Source: Arsenicicoccus piscis (GTDB taxonomy: Bacteria > Actinomycetota > Actinomycetes > Actinomycetales > Dermatophilaceae). Taken from it: a stretch of 64,000 bases of DNA. The notes below the pieces were generated by a model, which was given only the letters and a program-made list of their open reading frames with translations, was not told the DNA's origin and did no database searches. Below, in pieces: positions 9,559-19,284 of the stretch. A program made the translations under genes and the position numbers. The stretch lies in assembly GCF_022568835.1 (NCBI RefSeq), contig NZ_JAKZHV010000001.1:310001-374000 (forward strand), written 5' to 3'. Numbering within the stretch: the first letter of the stretch is position 1; each line of letters starts with the position of its first letter.

Positions 9559-10854
9559 TCAACGCCGGGCCGGCTCCGGGGCGACGGCACGCACGCGCAG
9601 CCGCACGTCGCGCAGCTCGAACCCCTCGACGACGGCGTCCCAGCCGATCTCGGGGTCGCGCTCGATCACGAGCGGCAGCCGCAGCAGCCGCTGCAGAAAG
9701 ACGTCGCTCTCCTGCAGCGCTAGCGCGTTCCCGGGGCAGCGGTGCGCGCCGTCACCGAAGCCGAGCATCTCGGGCTTGTAGCCGGGGGGCAGCTCGCGCC
9801 CCGGGCACAGCTGCGCCGGCCCCTCGCCGGCCGGGCCCGCGCCCACCACGCGCTCGTCGAGGTCGACCTCGTGGACGGGCACCGCGACCAGCGCCCCGGC
9901 CGGGAGGACGACGGTCTGCTCGCCGCTGCCCACCTCGAGGGGTGCCGCGAGCCGGCGGTAGAGCGTGCCGATGATCGGCTCCAGCCGCAGGATCTCCAGC
10001 AGGATCGCCATCCGCTCGTCGTCGCCGCCGCCGAGGTAGCGCTCCCGCAGGGCGTCGTCGCGCAGCAGGTGCCAGGCGGCGAGCGACAGGAACTCCCGCG
10101 TGGTGACCATCCCGGCCGCGGCGTAGGTCAGGCACTCGCTGAGGATCTCGGTGGCGGAGCGGCCCTGGTCGATCAGGTGCGAGATGACGTCGTCGCGCCG
10201 CCTGGCCCTGCGGGCCCGGACAGCAGGACGCACGTCGGACAGGTAGAACCGGCCCATCGGCAGCAGCGAGCGCAGCGCCGTCAGCCCCGCCGTCAGCCGG
10301 GCGAGCCGTCCCGCCGCCTCCGGCTTCTCGCCCGAGCCGGACGTGGGCGAGAGCACGCCGAGCGACCCGCTGAAGAAGACCTCGAGCCGCCGGGTCATGC
10401 CCTCGCGGTCCGAGTCGGTCAGCCCCACGACCTGCGCCGCGATGTCGACCGAGTATCGCAGCGCGACGTCCGCGAGGTCGGCCTCCCCCGCCGCCTCGAT
10501 CTCGGCGACCAGCTCGTCCGCCCGCTGCTCCATCAGGTCGCGATAGCGCCGGGTCACCGTGGTGGGGGCGAAGTAGCGCCCGATCGAGGTGCGGGCCGCG
10601 CGGTGCTCGTCACCGTCCAGGTAGAGCACGGGGTAGCGCATCCCGGTCACGCCCGTCCGCACGGCGTCGGCCTGGAAGCCCGCCTGCAGGGTGCCCCGGC
10701 TGCGCAGCAGCTCGCGCGCCACCGCCGCCGAGCGCACGTGCCACACGCCGGCCACGAGCTCTACCGGAGCGGTCCGGTCGTGCCCCGGCGAGGGAGCCCG
10801 CGGGACCAGCCGGTCGTCGGGACGGGGGCAGGCAGCAGGGCGGGGTGCGTTCAC
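9559..10854 (-). CDS. Cytochrome P450
   Basis: A 431-residue soluble bacterial-class P450. The haem-binding loop is FGDGAHRCPGNALAL with the Cys ligand near residue 371. The K-helix ExxR is in EILRLEP (near 287). The I-helix region (AAAGMVTTREF, near 243) lacks the usual acidic-Thr pair and has Thr-Thr instead, which may alter oxygen activation. The GTG start overlaps the TGA stop of the upstream MFS gene (GTGA), so translation is coupled. It is the last gene of the LprG-like lipoprotein-MFS-P450 operon. The substrate is unknown; the context suggests a lipid or other hydrophobic compound. No redox partner is encoded nearby. Confidence 0.92.
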   Translation of the reverse strand: MNAPRPAACPRPDDRLVPRAPSPGHDRTAPVELVAGVWHVRSAAVARELLRSRGTLQAGFQADAVRTGVTGMRYPVLYLDGDEHRAARTSIGRYFAPTTVTRRYRDLMEQRADELVAEIEAAGEADLADVALRYSVDIAAQVVGLTDSDREGMTRRLEVFFSGSLGVLSPTSGSGEKPEAAGRLARLTAGLTALRSLLPMGRFYLSDVRPAVRARRARRRDDVISHLIDQGRSATEILSECLTYAAAGMVTTREFLSLAAWHLLRDDALRERYLGGGDDERMAILLEILRLEPIIGTLYRRLAAPLEVGSGEQTVVLPAGALVAVPVHEVDLDERVVGAGPAGEGPAQLCPGRELPPGYKPEMLGFGDGAHRCPGNALALQESDVFLQRLLRLPLVIERDPEIGWDAVVEGFELRDVRLRVRAVAPEPARR

Positions 10855-12603
10855 CCGTCCAGCCTAGGCACCCGGGCCGGCATCGTGAGACCCAGCCCGG
10901 CGCCGATCAGTGCCGCGATCGCGCCACCGCGCAGGACCCACTGCACCTGGACGATGCCGGCCGTGACCAGGGCGCGGGTGTCCGTGCGGTCGGGCAGCGC
11001 GGCCACCGCGGCGTAGTAGGCGTGCAGCCCGACGGCGGTGAGCAGCCCGAGGCCGACGACCATGCCGGTCATCCGGGCGACCACGACCAGGGACGACGCG
11101 GTGCCGTGCGCGTGCTCGGGGGCTGCGTCGAGCGCGGCCTCGTTGAGCGGGGCGAGGGTCAGCCCGAGCCCCAGCCCGGCGGCGGCCAGCACCAGCGTGG
11201 CGACGCCCTGCTCCAGCGACCCGCTCCCCCAGGTCCCCATGACGGCGAGAGCGGCCGCGGCCAGGACCAGGCCGACCGCCGTGACCCGGCCGGCCGCGAG
11301 GCGACGCAGCGCGAGTCCGCCGAGCAGCGCCCCGACGGGGACGGCGACGAGGAAGCGCAGCCGCGTGCCGGCGGCCCGCACCTCGTCCCCACCCAGCGTC
11401 AGCCGGGCGAGCACCGGCACGTCGACCACCACGGCGACCAGCGCCGCGCCGACGCACCAGCTCGCCCCCAGGGTCCGCCAGCCGCCGCGCCCGAGCGTCC
11501 CCCGGGGCACCAGCGGATCGGCCGCGCGGCGGTGCCGCCATCCGTAGCCCGCGGCGCTCACCACCGCCACCGGCAGCAGGGCCCACCCCGGTGGTCCCAC
11601 CACCTCGCGCGCGGGATCGGAGGCCGCGAAGGTCAGCACCAGGGCGCCGAGCGCGCCCCCGAGCAGCAGCGCCCCGGGGAGATCGACCCGCCGGACCGTC
11701 GCCCACCACCACCGACCGCCGGTCACCGCGAGGAGCGCCAGGCCGCCGACCAGCAGGGCCGCGGCGGCCACCCCGAGGGGCGTCGCCAGGCGCGACGGCG
11801 AGGACCCCAACGGGACGAACGGCGTCCCGAGCGTCAGGTCCATGACCAGTCGTCGGGGTGCCCAGAGCGCCAGCAGCCCGCATCCGATGCCGAACAGGGC
11901 GACCGCCCAACCGACCTGGTGCAGCGGTCCGGCTCCCGGGTGCGGCGGGCGCTGGTCCGGTGTGCTCTGGTCCGGTGTCCTCTGGTGCGCCGACCCTGGT
12001 CTCGGCGCCGGCCTGGACGGCTTCGCCCCCGACCTCGCCGCCGCGAGTGCGAGCGCCGCCGCGAGGGCCAGGCCGACCACGGCGCCGAACCAGAAGATCG
12101 CCCGCCAGTCCGCCACGGCGAGCACCGCCGCGCCGAGGACCGGGCCGAGCACGCTGCCCATCTCCTGCACGGCACCGACCACCCCGAGCGGCAGGCCGCG
12201 CCGACGCGGCGGCCACAGGTCGGCCACGAGGGCCAGCGTGGCCGGCACCAGACCTCCCCCGCCGACCCCTTGCAGGACCCGACCCGCGACCAGGACCGGG
12301 AGGTCTACGGCGAGGGCGGTGACGACCGAGGACGAAGAGCAGCAGGCAGGCGCGCAGGACGCGGCCGCGATCCACCAGGTCGGCCAGCCGCCCGATGAGC
12401 GGCAGCGTGGCGACGTAGCCGAGCAGGAATCCCGAGATGATCGGCGCGGCCCGCTGCAGCTGGTCGATCCCGAGACCGACGCCGGCCATCATGTCCGGCA
12501 GCGCGAGGACGACGACGTAGGTGTCGGCCGCCGCGAGGGCTACACCGAGGCAGGCGAGCGCGAGCAGCAGCCTAGGGCGCGGTGATCGACGCCGGCTGGC
12601 CAT
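10851..12603 (-). pseudogene. EmrB/QacA-type MFS transporter with a frameshift (P55-like)
   Basis: A 14-helix-type major facilitator whose reading is split. The N-terminal part starts at ATG 12603, inside the end of the lipoprotein gene, and runs through LLLALACLGVALAAADTYVV and the GRLADLVDRGR loop. At 12324-12327 the frame changes, and VTALAVDLPVLVAGRVLQGV and everything after continue in another frame to the stop at 10851. One extra base or two missing bases explain it. The full length would be about 584 residues. In mycobacteria an LprG lipoprotein and the MFS pump P55 form a two-gene operon that moves triacylglycerides and drugs; the order here is the same. It is either a true pseudogene or a sequence error: the downstream coding is well conserved, which favours an error or a very recent event. 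Confidence 0.8.
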
Positions 12604-13270
12604 AGTCGGCGAGGCGCAAGGTGTAGGTCGACGTCGTCCCGGGGTAGAGCTCACCGGTGAGGCTCACGGTCCGCAGCTCGTGCTCGGGGGCGACCCCGAA
12701 GGTCGCCTGGTAGGTCTTGGTCGCGTCCCCGACCCGCAGCAGGTTGCGCACCTGCCCACCCGGGACCGTCGCGGTGTAGACATCGAGCACGTCCTGCCCG
12801 TCGCGCACCTGCTCACCCTGCTTGACGCCGGTCGTCCCGGCAAACAGGTAGGCGATCCCGGTGTCGGGGTTGAAGAAGGTCGCGGGGTTGGGCGCGCCCA
12901 GCTTCGCCAGGTCGGCCTTCTCGAAGGTCGGGGTGAACAGCTTGAGCCAGGTGTCCCTGCCGATGGCGATGACGTCGATGGTGGCGCTCGTGCCCTGCAC
13001 CCGCCCGGTCACCGTGCCGGCGAACTTCGGCGTGACCTTGTCGATCACGCCCGTGCCGGTCGCGCCACTCACCCCGTTGGCCGTCGTCGGGATCCCCTCG
13101 CTCGTCAGGGCCAGGTGCACCGACTTCGCCGCCACGAAGGCGTCGCGGGTCTTGCCCAGCGCCACCGTCGGGTCCTCGCTCGTCGAGGGCGACGGGTCAC
13201 CGACCCCGCCCGAGCACGCGGCGAGCAGCAGGACGCTCAACGGCAGGCTGACCAGCACGGCACGACGCAT
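12572..13270 (-). CDS. LppX/LprAFG-family lipoprotein (LprG-like)
   Basis: A 232-residue lipoprotein. The lipobox LLLAAC puts the lipidated Cys at residue 19. The ATG at 13270 has AGAGGG seven bases upstream, which favours it over an in-frame GTG at 13276. The body matches the LppX_LprAFG fold: an opening helix (ALGKTRDAFVAAKSVHLAL), a VIDKV.PKFAGTVTGRVQG strand, and a PATFFNPDTGIAYLFAG segment. Family members carry triacylated lipids across the cell envelope. The MFS gene starts 32 bp inside its 3' end, as in lprG-P55 operons, and a P450 follows. This is a good family call; the lipid cargo is inferred. Confidence 0.87.
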   Translation of the reverse strand: MRRAVLVSLPLSVLLLAACSGGVGDPSPSTSEDPTVALGKTRDAFVAAKSVHLALTSEGIPTTANGVSGATGTGVIDKVTPKFAGTVTGRVQGTSATIDVIAIGRDTWLKLFTPTFEKADLAKLGAPNPATFFNPDTGIAYLFAGTTGVKQGEQVRDGQDVLDVYTATVPGGQVRNLLRVGDATKTYQATFGVAPEHELRTVSLTGELYPGTTSTYTLRLADYGQPASITAP

Positions 13271-13341
13271 GGGCACACCCTCTCACGGTGGGCTCACCCC
13301 GTGGGGCGCACCGCAGGGCCGCCCTCCCGCCCCGTCACCGA

Positions 13342-13372
13342 TTTCCGCTGCGGTGCTCGCACCCGGTATAGT
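13342..13372 (+). promoter_or_regulatory. Probable promoter of tRNA-Arg
   Basis: A good -10 hexamer TATAGT (13367-13372) lies 38 bases before the tRNA, with a weak TTTCCG (13342-13347) as -35. The predicted start is near 13379. Confidence 0.55.
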
Positions 13373-13410
13373 TCCTAGTCGTTGCGCACTGCTCCGGCGG
13401 TGCCACGCCA

Positions 13411-13483
13411 GCACCCGTAGCTCAACGGATAGAGCATCTGACTACGGATCAGAAGGTTAGGGGTTCGAATCCCTTCGGGTGCG
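13411..13483 (+). tRNA. tRNA-Arg (anticodon ACG)
   Basis: A 73-nt cloverleaf with acceptor GCACCCG/CGGGTGC. The anticodon arm CTGACTACGGATCAG gives ACG, and the T arm is GGGTTCGAATCCC. The 3' CCA is not encoded, unlike the other tRNAs in this window. Confidence 0.97.
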
Positions 13484-13503
13484 CTCTGTGTTGAGACAGA
13501 AGC

Positions 13504-13542
13504 AAAGGCCCTGGCCAGCGGAGACGCTCGCCGGGGCCTTTC
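13504..13542 (+). terminator. Terminator of tRNA-Arg
   Basis: An AAAGGCCC...GGGGCCTTT hairpin begins about 20 bases after the tRNA and ends in a short T run. Confidence 0.75.
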
Positions 13543-13630
13543 GCATGCCCCGGCCGGTGCGCCCGCAGCGACACTGACAGCCCCGCGTGCAGCAACGCTG
13601 AGCCCCACGCGTCGTCACGGCAGTGCCGGC

Positions 13631-13669
13631 GTGACCAACCGCCGTCTCGGTGCCCAACCGCCGTCTCGG
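13631..13669 (-). repeat. Two tandem 19-20 bp intergenic repeat units
   Basis: GTGACCAACCGCCGTCTCGG (13631-13650) is followed directly by a near copy (13651-13669). Read on the minus strand they match the CGAGACGGcrGyTGGyCAC units clustered at 41395-41570. The whole stretch 13543-13905 shows no credible gene, only these repeats and the hairpin at 13713. Confidence 0.7.
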
Positions 13670-13712
13670 CGACGCGCGGCAGGCCCCAACTGGCCTATCG
13701 GACCCGGTGGCG

Positions 13713-13776
13713 CATCGAGACAGCAGATGTCGGACACGACACGCCGTAGAGCTGTCCGACATCTACCGTCTCGATG
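13713..13776 (-). repeat. Dispersed palindromic repeat, copy 1
   Basis: Arms of 23 nt (13713-13735 and 13754-13776) pair with two mismatches around an 18-nt loop. Both arms carry AGATGTCGGAC. The reverse complement, including the loop phrase ACGGCGTGTCGTGTCC, recurs at 24147-24206, so this is a mobile or amplified intergenic element and not a private terminator. Confidence 0.75.
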
Positions 13777-13905
13777 GCACCCCAGCCCTGTCGCGTCCGG
13801 ACGTCATGACCGACCCGGCACATGCGGCACGCCTCGCCGGGGTCGAGGGGGTGCTGACCGCCGACACGGCACGTGCGGCTCAGCGAGCGGCATCGGTCGA
13901 TGCCC

Positions 13906-14463
13906 TCACTGCCTGGGGTGGGCGCCCAGCAACGGGAAACCGGCCAGGAGCTTCTGCAGCTGCATCACCTGGCGAGGGATGTACTCGGCGATGGTCAGGC
14001 CGACCACGTCCACCGCGGCGTCGACGTCGGCGACCACGCGGCGCGCCTCGGCGCGGGTGAGGCCCCCGAGATCGGCGCCCAGACCCAACCGGACCTCGTC
14101 GGCGTCGATGGTGTCGACGTCGAAGTGGATCGCCACCTTCGTCGCGCCGGTCGAGGCGAGCCAGTCGAGCAACGCCGTGCTGTCGGACCGTAGCGCGTCC
14201 GGCTCGATCACCGTCAGACCCCACTCGTCCGCGATCGCCGGGAGGGCCGGGTCGGTCCAGTCGTGCATCCCGACCAGGGCCACCCGGTCGGCGGGGATGG
14301 TGGCGGGGAGCAGGTCGAGCAGCTCGGGGTCGCCGTGCCCGGTCAACGCCGACACCACCATGGCGTGGTAGCCCGGGTACGGCGAGTCACCGGTGCCCAT
14401 GTCGGGGTGGGAGTCGATCCACAGGACCGCCAGGACGTCGCCGGTGCGGACCTGCAGGGTTCT
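13906..14463 (-). pseudogene. Arginase/agmatinase-family remnant, 5'-truncated
   Basis: The C-terminal half of a ureohydrolase is readable: VLAVLWIDSHPDM (a metal-binding DxHxD-type segment), then VALVGMHDWTDPAL, HFDVDTID (the second Asp pair) and a normal C-terminus ending LAGFPLLGAHPRQ. The first 100 or so residues, including the GGDH-type metal site, are missing. The sequence before about 14463 does not resemble the family and offers no sensible start. It sits directly downstream of another truncated gene on the same strand, which suggests one decay or deletion event. A functional enzyme is unlikely because half the metal site is absent. Confidence 0.7.
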
Positions 14464-14516
14464 CGGCTCTCTCCTCACCTGGTGACCCGGCTGGGCAGGG
14501 ACGGGACCGGCACGGA

Positions 14517-15209
14517 CTACACCGGGTGGTCTGGCTGCGAGCTGCGCCGGACGACCAGCTCGGGGGCGAACTGCACGTGCTCGTGGGTGTGCGGCCGGCC
14601 CTCGTCCAGGGCGGCGACCTCGTCGAAGAGCAGCTCGGCCGCCCGCCGGCCCAGCCGCGCCCGGGGCTGTCGCACGGACGACAGCGGCACGGCGGCGACC
14701 GCGGCGAACAGGATGTCGTCGTACCCGACGATCGCGACATCGTCCGGCACCCGTAGACCGTGTGTCACGCACCCCTGCAGCACACCGATGGCGAGCAGGT
14801 CGTTGAGAGCGAAGACGGCGGTCGGCCGTTCGGCGTCGGGCAGCCCGGCGAGCTCGCCGGCGGCGGCTACCCCGGACGCGATGTCGAGGGCGGCCGTAGA
14901 GACGTGGAGCAGCAGGGCGTCGGATCGGCGGGCCCCGAGCGCCAGCTCAGCGCCGAGGCGGCGGTCCTGCACCTGCTGCAGGCTGCTCGGTCCGCCGACG
15001 ACGGCGATCCGCTCGTGCCCCAGGTCGAGCAGGTGGCTCGCGGCGAGCCGGCCGCCCTCCACGTCGTCGACGGACACCGAGCAGAAGTTGGTGTACTTGC
15101 CCGCCCGATCGACCAGCACCACCGGGATGCCGCGCCGCTGCAGGTCCTCGGCCCGGGGGGTGACCCCCTCGATCGGCGCGTAGAGCACGCCCTGGCTGCA
15201 AGCAACCAA
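14517..15209 (-). pseudogene. LacI-family regulator remnant lacking the DNA-binding domain
   Basis: About 230 residues cover the sugar-binding part of a LacI/GalR regulator: GIPVVLVDRAG, SVSVDDVEGGRLAASHLLDL, RIAVVGGPSS, TAVFALNDLLAIGVLQ, VPDDVAIVGYDDI and SVRQPRARLGRRAAELL. The N-terminal helix-turn-helix and about 110 residues are absent, and the upstream sequence has no trace of them. It cannot act as a normal repressor. It is probably a remnant left by the same deletion that truncated the neighbouring arginase-family gene. Confidence 0.75.
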
Positions 15210-15511
15210 AATGAAACGTTCAATCTGCGCTTGCTGCGATCCGAGCCGATCCTAGTGATTCGTTTCAATAGCCCGCACAGGATCCCCTCACCCGGCTCTC
15301 GCCCACGGACCACGACGCGATCCAGGTCACACCGGCTGTGATCCTGGCCCTAAACTGCGCACCCTGTCGGGCGCGCCGTGGTAGAGGTCGGCTACCGTCA
15401 TTGGTATGGATTAGGGCTTCTGCCGCGGGGCCGCCCAGCCCCCAGGGGCCCGTTGCGACTTGCACACCGCCGATGGCCGCAGCGAAGCGGCAACGAAGGG
15501 ATGGCTCTACC
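15210..15511. promoter_or_regulatory. pckG upstream region with LacI-type half-palindromes
   Basis: No gene is seen here. TGAAACGTTCA (15212-15222) and CGTTTCAA (15262-15269) resemble the TGAAACGTTTCA operators of LacI regulators and may be leftovers of the truncated regulator's own promoter. A TACCGT (15393-15398) or the TATGGATTAGG patch (about 15406) could serve the pckG promoter, but no clear -35 is visible. Confidence 0.3.
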
Positions 15512-17335
15512 ATGACCACCACGCAGTCCGACACCGCTCGCACGTCCCACCCGAAGCTGGCCGCCTGGGTCGACGAGGTCGCCGCACTCACCCAGCCCGA
15601 CGAGGTCTACTGGGTCACCGGCACGACCGAGGAGATCGACCGGATCAACCAGGAGCTGGTCGACGCGGGCACCTTCATCAAGCTCGACGAGTCCAAGAAG
15701 CCGAACTCCTACTGGTGCGCGTCCGACCCCACCGACGTGGCCCGGGTCGAGGACCGCACCTACATCTGCTCCGAGAAGGAGGAGGACGCCGGCTTTACCA
15801 ACAACTGGATGGCGCCGGACGAGATGCGCGCGACCATGACCGAGCTCTACCGCGGCTCCATGAAGGGCCGCACCATGTACGTCATCCCCTTCGTCATGGG
15901 TCACCTCGAGGCGGACCAGCCGATGTTCGGCGTAGAGCTCACCGACTCGCCCTACGTCGTGGTCAACATGAAGATCATGGCCCGCATCGGTGACGAGGTC
16001 CTGCGCAAGATGGAGGAGACCGACGCCGACTTCGTTCAGTGCCTGCACTCCGTCGGCGCTCCGCTCGAGCCCGGCCAGCAGGACGTGCCGTGGCCGTGCA
16101 GCGACACCAAGTACATCTCGCACTTCCCCGAGACCCGAGCGATCTGGTCCTACGGCTCCGGCTACGGCGGCAACGCCCTGCTCGGCAAGAAGTGCTACGC
16201 CCTGCGCATCGCCTCGGCGATCGCCCGCGACGAGGGCTGGATGGCCGAGCACATGCTCATCCTCAAGCTCACCTCCCCCGAGGGGAAGACCTACTACGTC
16301 GCCGGCGCCTTCCCGTCGGCCTGCGGCAAGACCAACCTCGCGATGCTCGAGCCCACCATCCCCGGCTGGAAGGCCGAGATGGTCGGTGACGACATCTCCT
16401 GGATGCGCTTCGGCGAGGACGGTCGGCTCTACGCCGTCAACCCCGAGTTCGGTCTGTTCGGTGTCGCCCCCGGCACCGGTGAGTCGACCAACCCCAGCGC
16501 GATGGCGACCATCGACAAGGGCAACTCGATCTTCACCAACGTCGCCCGCACCAAGGACGGCGACGTGTGGTGGGAGGGCATGACCGTCGAGAAGCCCGCC
16601 GAGCTCATCGACTGGCTCGGCGAGGAGTGGACCCCCGACAACGGCAAGAAGGCGGCCCACCCCAACGCCCGGTTCACCACCCCGGCCAAGCAGTGCCCGA
16701 TGATGGCTCCGGAGTACGACAGCCCCAACGGCGTCCCGATCGACGTGATCCTCTTCGGTGGCCGGCGCGCGACGACGGTCCCCCTGGTCTACCAGTCCCG
16801 CGACTGGAACCACGGCACCTTCCTCGGCGCGACCCTCTCCTCGGAGACCACCGCGGCCGCCGCCGGCGCCGTGGGCGTCGTGCGCCGCGACCCGATGGCG
16901 ATGCTGCCGTTCATCGGCTACAACGCCGGCGACTACGTCAACCACTGGATCGAGATCGGCAAGTCCGCGGACGCCGACAAGCTGCCGAAGATCTTCCAGG
17001 TCAACTGGTTCCGCAAGGACGAGAACGGCGCGTTCGTGTGGCCCGGCTTCGGCGACAACTCGCGCGTGCTGAAGTGGGTCGTCGAGCGCCTCGAGGGCAA
17101 GGTCGACGGCGTCGACTCCCCCATCGGCATCCTGCCCAAGCCAGAGGACATCGACACCGACGGCCTGGACCTCACCCCCGAGCAGGTCGCCGTCGCCGTC
17201 GAGTACGACGAGGCCGGCTGGGAGAAGGAGCTCCCGATGATCGAGGAGTGGTTCGCCAAGTTCGGCGACAGCCTCCCCAACGAGCTCAACCTCGAGCTGG
17301 ACACCCTGCGCGAGCGGATCGGCGCCAAGGCCTGA
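15512..17335 (+). CDS. pckG: Phosphoenolpyruvate carboxykinase (GTP)
   Basis: A 607-residue GTP-type PEPCK, the normal family length. It converts oxaloacetate and GTP to phosphoenolpyruvate, CO2 and GDP in gluconeogenesis. Visible signatures are [12 protein letters not shown] (the kinase-1a P-loop with the reactive Cys, near residue 267), MVGDDISWM (metal and phosphate site), [18 protein letters not shown] and [20 protein letters not shown]. The ATG at 15512 is preceded by GAAGGG, and the protein then begins like known family members; an in-frame ATG 39 bases upstream is less likely. It is monocistronic and ends at a strong bidirectional hairpin. Confidence 0.98.
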   Translation: MTTTQSDTARTSHPKLAAWVDEVAALTQPDEVYWVTGTTEEIDRINQELVDAGTFIKLDESKKPNSYWCASDPTDVARVEDRTYICSEKEEDAGFTNNWMAPDEMRATMTELYRGSMKGRTMYVIPFVMGHLEADQPMFGVELTDSPYVVVNMKIMARIGDEVLRKMEETDADFVQCLHSVGAPLEPGQQDVPWPCSDTKYISHFPETRAIWSYGSGYGGNALLGKKCYALRIASAIARDEGWMAEHMLILKLTSPEGKTYYVAGAFPSACGKTNLAMLEPTIPGWKAEMVGDDISWMRFGEDGRLYAVNPEFGLFGVAPGTGESTNPSAMATIDKGNSIFTNVARTKDGDVWWEGMTVEKPAELIDWLGEEWTPDNGKKAAHPNARFTTPAKQCPMMAPEYDSPNGVPIDVILFGGRRATTVPLVYQSRDWNHGTFLGATLSSETTAAAAGAVGVVRRDPMAMLPFIGYNAGDYVNHWIEIGKSADADKLPKIFQVNWFRKDENGAFVWPGFGDNSRVLKWVVERLEGKVDGVDSPIGILPKPEDIDTDGLDLTPEQVAVAVEYDEAGWEKELPMIEEWFAKFGDSLPNELNLELDTLRERIGAKA

Positions 17336-17379
17336 TCCCCTTCCCGCACAGCGCTTGACAGCGCACCAGCACGGCACAG

Positions 17380-17416
17380 AGCAGCAGGCCCGCCCCCTCG
17401 GGGCGGGCCTGCTGCT
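17380..17416. terminator. Bidirectional terminator between pckG and the metallophosphoesterase gene
   Basis: A perfect 17-bp stem with a 3-nt loop (AGCAGCAGGCCCGCCCC and its complement) lies between the two convergent genes. Confidence 0.9.
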
Positions 17417-17444
17417 GTGATCAGGACGAGTCGCTGCCGATGGG

Positions 17445-18565
17445 TCAGCCGGCCTGGTGCTGGTAGGGCACCCGCTCCCACGAGAGCGGCTCGGCCGCAC
17501 CGGGGCGGTTGACGGTGAACTTCAGCCAGTCCTTGTTGTTGCTGGAGCCGTCGACGGTGATCCGCTGCAGGTTGTCGGCCGACCCCGAGACCCCGTAGGT
17601 CGTCAGCCAGCTCGAGCCGGTGGCGAGCGGCTTGTCGGTGTTGTAGACGTGGCTGTCGCCGTTGACGAGGTAGACCGGACCGTCGAACGTCGCGGACTCG
17701 TCGATCAGCGCCTGCACGAGCGGCTTGAACGCCGAGATGTCGTTCCACGTCGGCGTGTAGCTCGGGTCGAACATGTCGGCCTGCAGCAGCACCATCACCG
17801 CGCGGTCGTTCTTCCGCCGGGCGTCGGCAAAAGCATTGTGCACCACCGGGATCGCGTTCGCCATGCGGGCCTTCTCCTCGGCGGCCTGCTGGGGCGTGGC
17901 GGTCGTCTGCCCGATGCCGGTCCACGGCTGCAGGTCGTCGTTGCTCCCGACCACGTGGATCACCGCGAAGTCGATGCCCTGCTTGCGCAGGTTGACGTTC
18001 TCGGGGAAGCCGGCGTTCGCCTGCGAGGCGACCTTCATCGGCGCCCCCAGCGTGGTGCCCGGGTTGCTGAAGAACACGGAGCGGTCGTAGGCGAGGCGCT
18101 CCAGCGGGTTGTAGGAGCCGTTGTTGGCCCGGTGGCAGTCGGTCCACTCGTTGTCGCCCGGGGTGTAGATGAACGGGCTGGTGAAGCGGTTGAACTGGGT
18201 CTTGATCATGGCGTAGTACGGGTCGTCGCAGCGGGTCGACCCGTTCTTGATGTCGCCGACGTGGAAGGTCACCGCCGGCTTGGCGGCGTTGATCTCGTCG
18301 ACCCAGGTCGGGAAGGCCGCGATCTGGGCCGCGCCGTAGGGCACGTCGCCGATCACGGCGAACGAGTAGTGGCCGGGCTTCTGCTGGCCGGGCGGGGTGT
18401 CCGCCGCGGCCGAGGCGACCGGGCCGACGACGGCGGTCGCGCCGGCGACCGCTCCGGTGAGGGCGAGTGCGGCCAGGCCGAGCCGGCGCGGCGGCTCGTG
18501 GTGGTGCTGCCGGTGGTGGTGCTGCCGGTGGTGGACGTGCGGGGGCGGGGGGAGGTGTGCGTCAT
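17445..18565 (-). CDS. Secreted calcineurin-like metallophosphoesterase, frameshift in signal-peptide region
   Basis: The mature part shows the metallophosphoesterase core: FAVIGDVPYG (first metal Asp), TFHVGDIKNG, IYTPGDNEW (GDN box), and near the end VYLVNGDSHVYN (GDSH, metal His). An export signal (RRLGLAALALTGAVAGATAVVGPVASA) precedes it. No ATG, GTG or TTG lies in this frame near the signal peptide. The ATG at 18565 opens a different frame (MTHTSPRPRTSTTGS) that joins the protein after a shift near 18488-18491, in a CGCCGCGCC run. That is one missing or two extra bases, probably a sequence error. The extracellular substrate is unknown; phosphate scavenging is plausible. Confidence 0.8.
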
Positions 18566-18639
18566 GCTGGACACTCTGATCCTCGGCCGGTGCCGCCGGG
18601 TGTGGCGGCGATGAACGTTGGCCGACCGTTTCGTGACGG

Positions 18640-18680
18640 CAGCGGGCCCGCCGCTCGATCGCTCGAGGACGGGCCCGCTG
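18640..18680 (-). terminator. Hairpin after the Gly-rich membrane protein gene
   Basis: CAGCGGGCCCG (18640-18650) pairs perfectly with 18670-18680. It lies downstream of the gene ending at 18838 and before the metallophosphoesterase start. Confidence 0.6.
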
Positions 18681-18837
18681 GTGTCTGACTTCGCATCTGC
18701 GTTCGCGGCCGGCGTGGACCGGCCCTCCCGCCAGGGTTCGTGAGGCGCCTCCTGCTGGTCGTCGGATCTCGGTCCGCGGTGCGTCCACCGCTGCTACACC
18801 TGTCGAACGGGTAGCCCGCCGTGCCCGGTTCCGGCGT

Positions 18838-19284
18838 TCAGCGAACTGCCAGGCTGGGGTCCTGGCCCTGCTGGCCCTGCTGGCCCTGCTGCGGCACACC
18901 GCCCGGCAGCTGACCCTGCTGACCCGGACCGCCCTGGCCGCCGGGGCCGAAGCCGCCCGGGCCGCCGCGACCGCCATGACCGAAACCACCAGGACCCCGG
19001 CCGTCCTGCTGGGACTGGGCGTTGAGGGCGGGGGTAGCTGCCGCCACGGCACCCGCACCGATGCCGCCGATGCCGAGCGCCATGGCCGCGACGACCGCGG
19101 TCTTCTTGCCGGACCAGCGCGGCGGGGCGACGGCGGGGGCCACCGAGCCGGCCGGGGCTACGTGCTCCACCGGCTTCGTGACGGGGCTCTGCGGCACCGG
19201 CTGGGTCTGGTCGGGGCTCTCGTACCACTGCCCCGGTGTGTGCCCCTGGGTGGTCTGGTCCGACCTCGGGCGGTCGTCGTTCAT
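18838..19284 (-). CDS. Membrane protein with Gly/Gln-rich C-terminal tail
   Basis: A 148-residue protein with AGGAG eight bases before its ATG. Residues 1-58 are polar and Pro/Gln-rich (cytoplasmic). One membrane helix follows at about 62-85 (KTAVVAAMALGIGGIGAGAVAAA). The rest is low complexity: GPGGFG, GGQGGPGQQGQ and QQGQQGQQGQ. The family is unknown to me. It is divergent from the two-component/GT39 genes, and the same Gly-Pro-Gly-Gln composition appears in the linker of the GT39 protein at 21950, so a shared envelope role is possible. It could also be regulated by that two-component system. Confidence 0.7.
   Translation of the reverse strand: MNDDRPRSDQTTQGHTPGQWYESPDQTQPVPQSPVTKPVEHVAPAGSVAPAVAPPRWSGKKTAVVAAMALGIGGIGAGAVAAATPALNAQSQQDGRGPGGFGHGGRGGPGGFGPGGQGGPGQQGQLPGGVPQQGQQGQQGQDPSLAVR

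Noticed and set aside
13457-13880. Small open frames between tRNA-Arg and the arginase remnant
   Set aside because: They read through the tRNA, its terminator and palindromic repeats, with no ribosome site or conserved sequence.
15398-17500. A 700-codon minus-strand frame over pckG
   Set aside because: pckG on the plus strand has full family conservation; the antisense frame has none.
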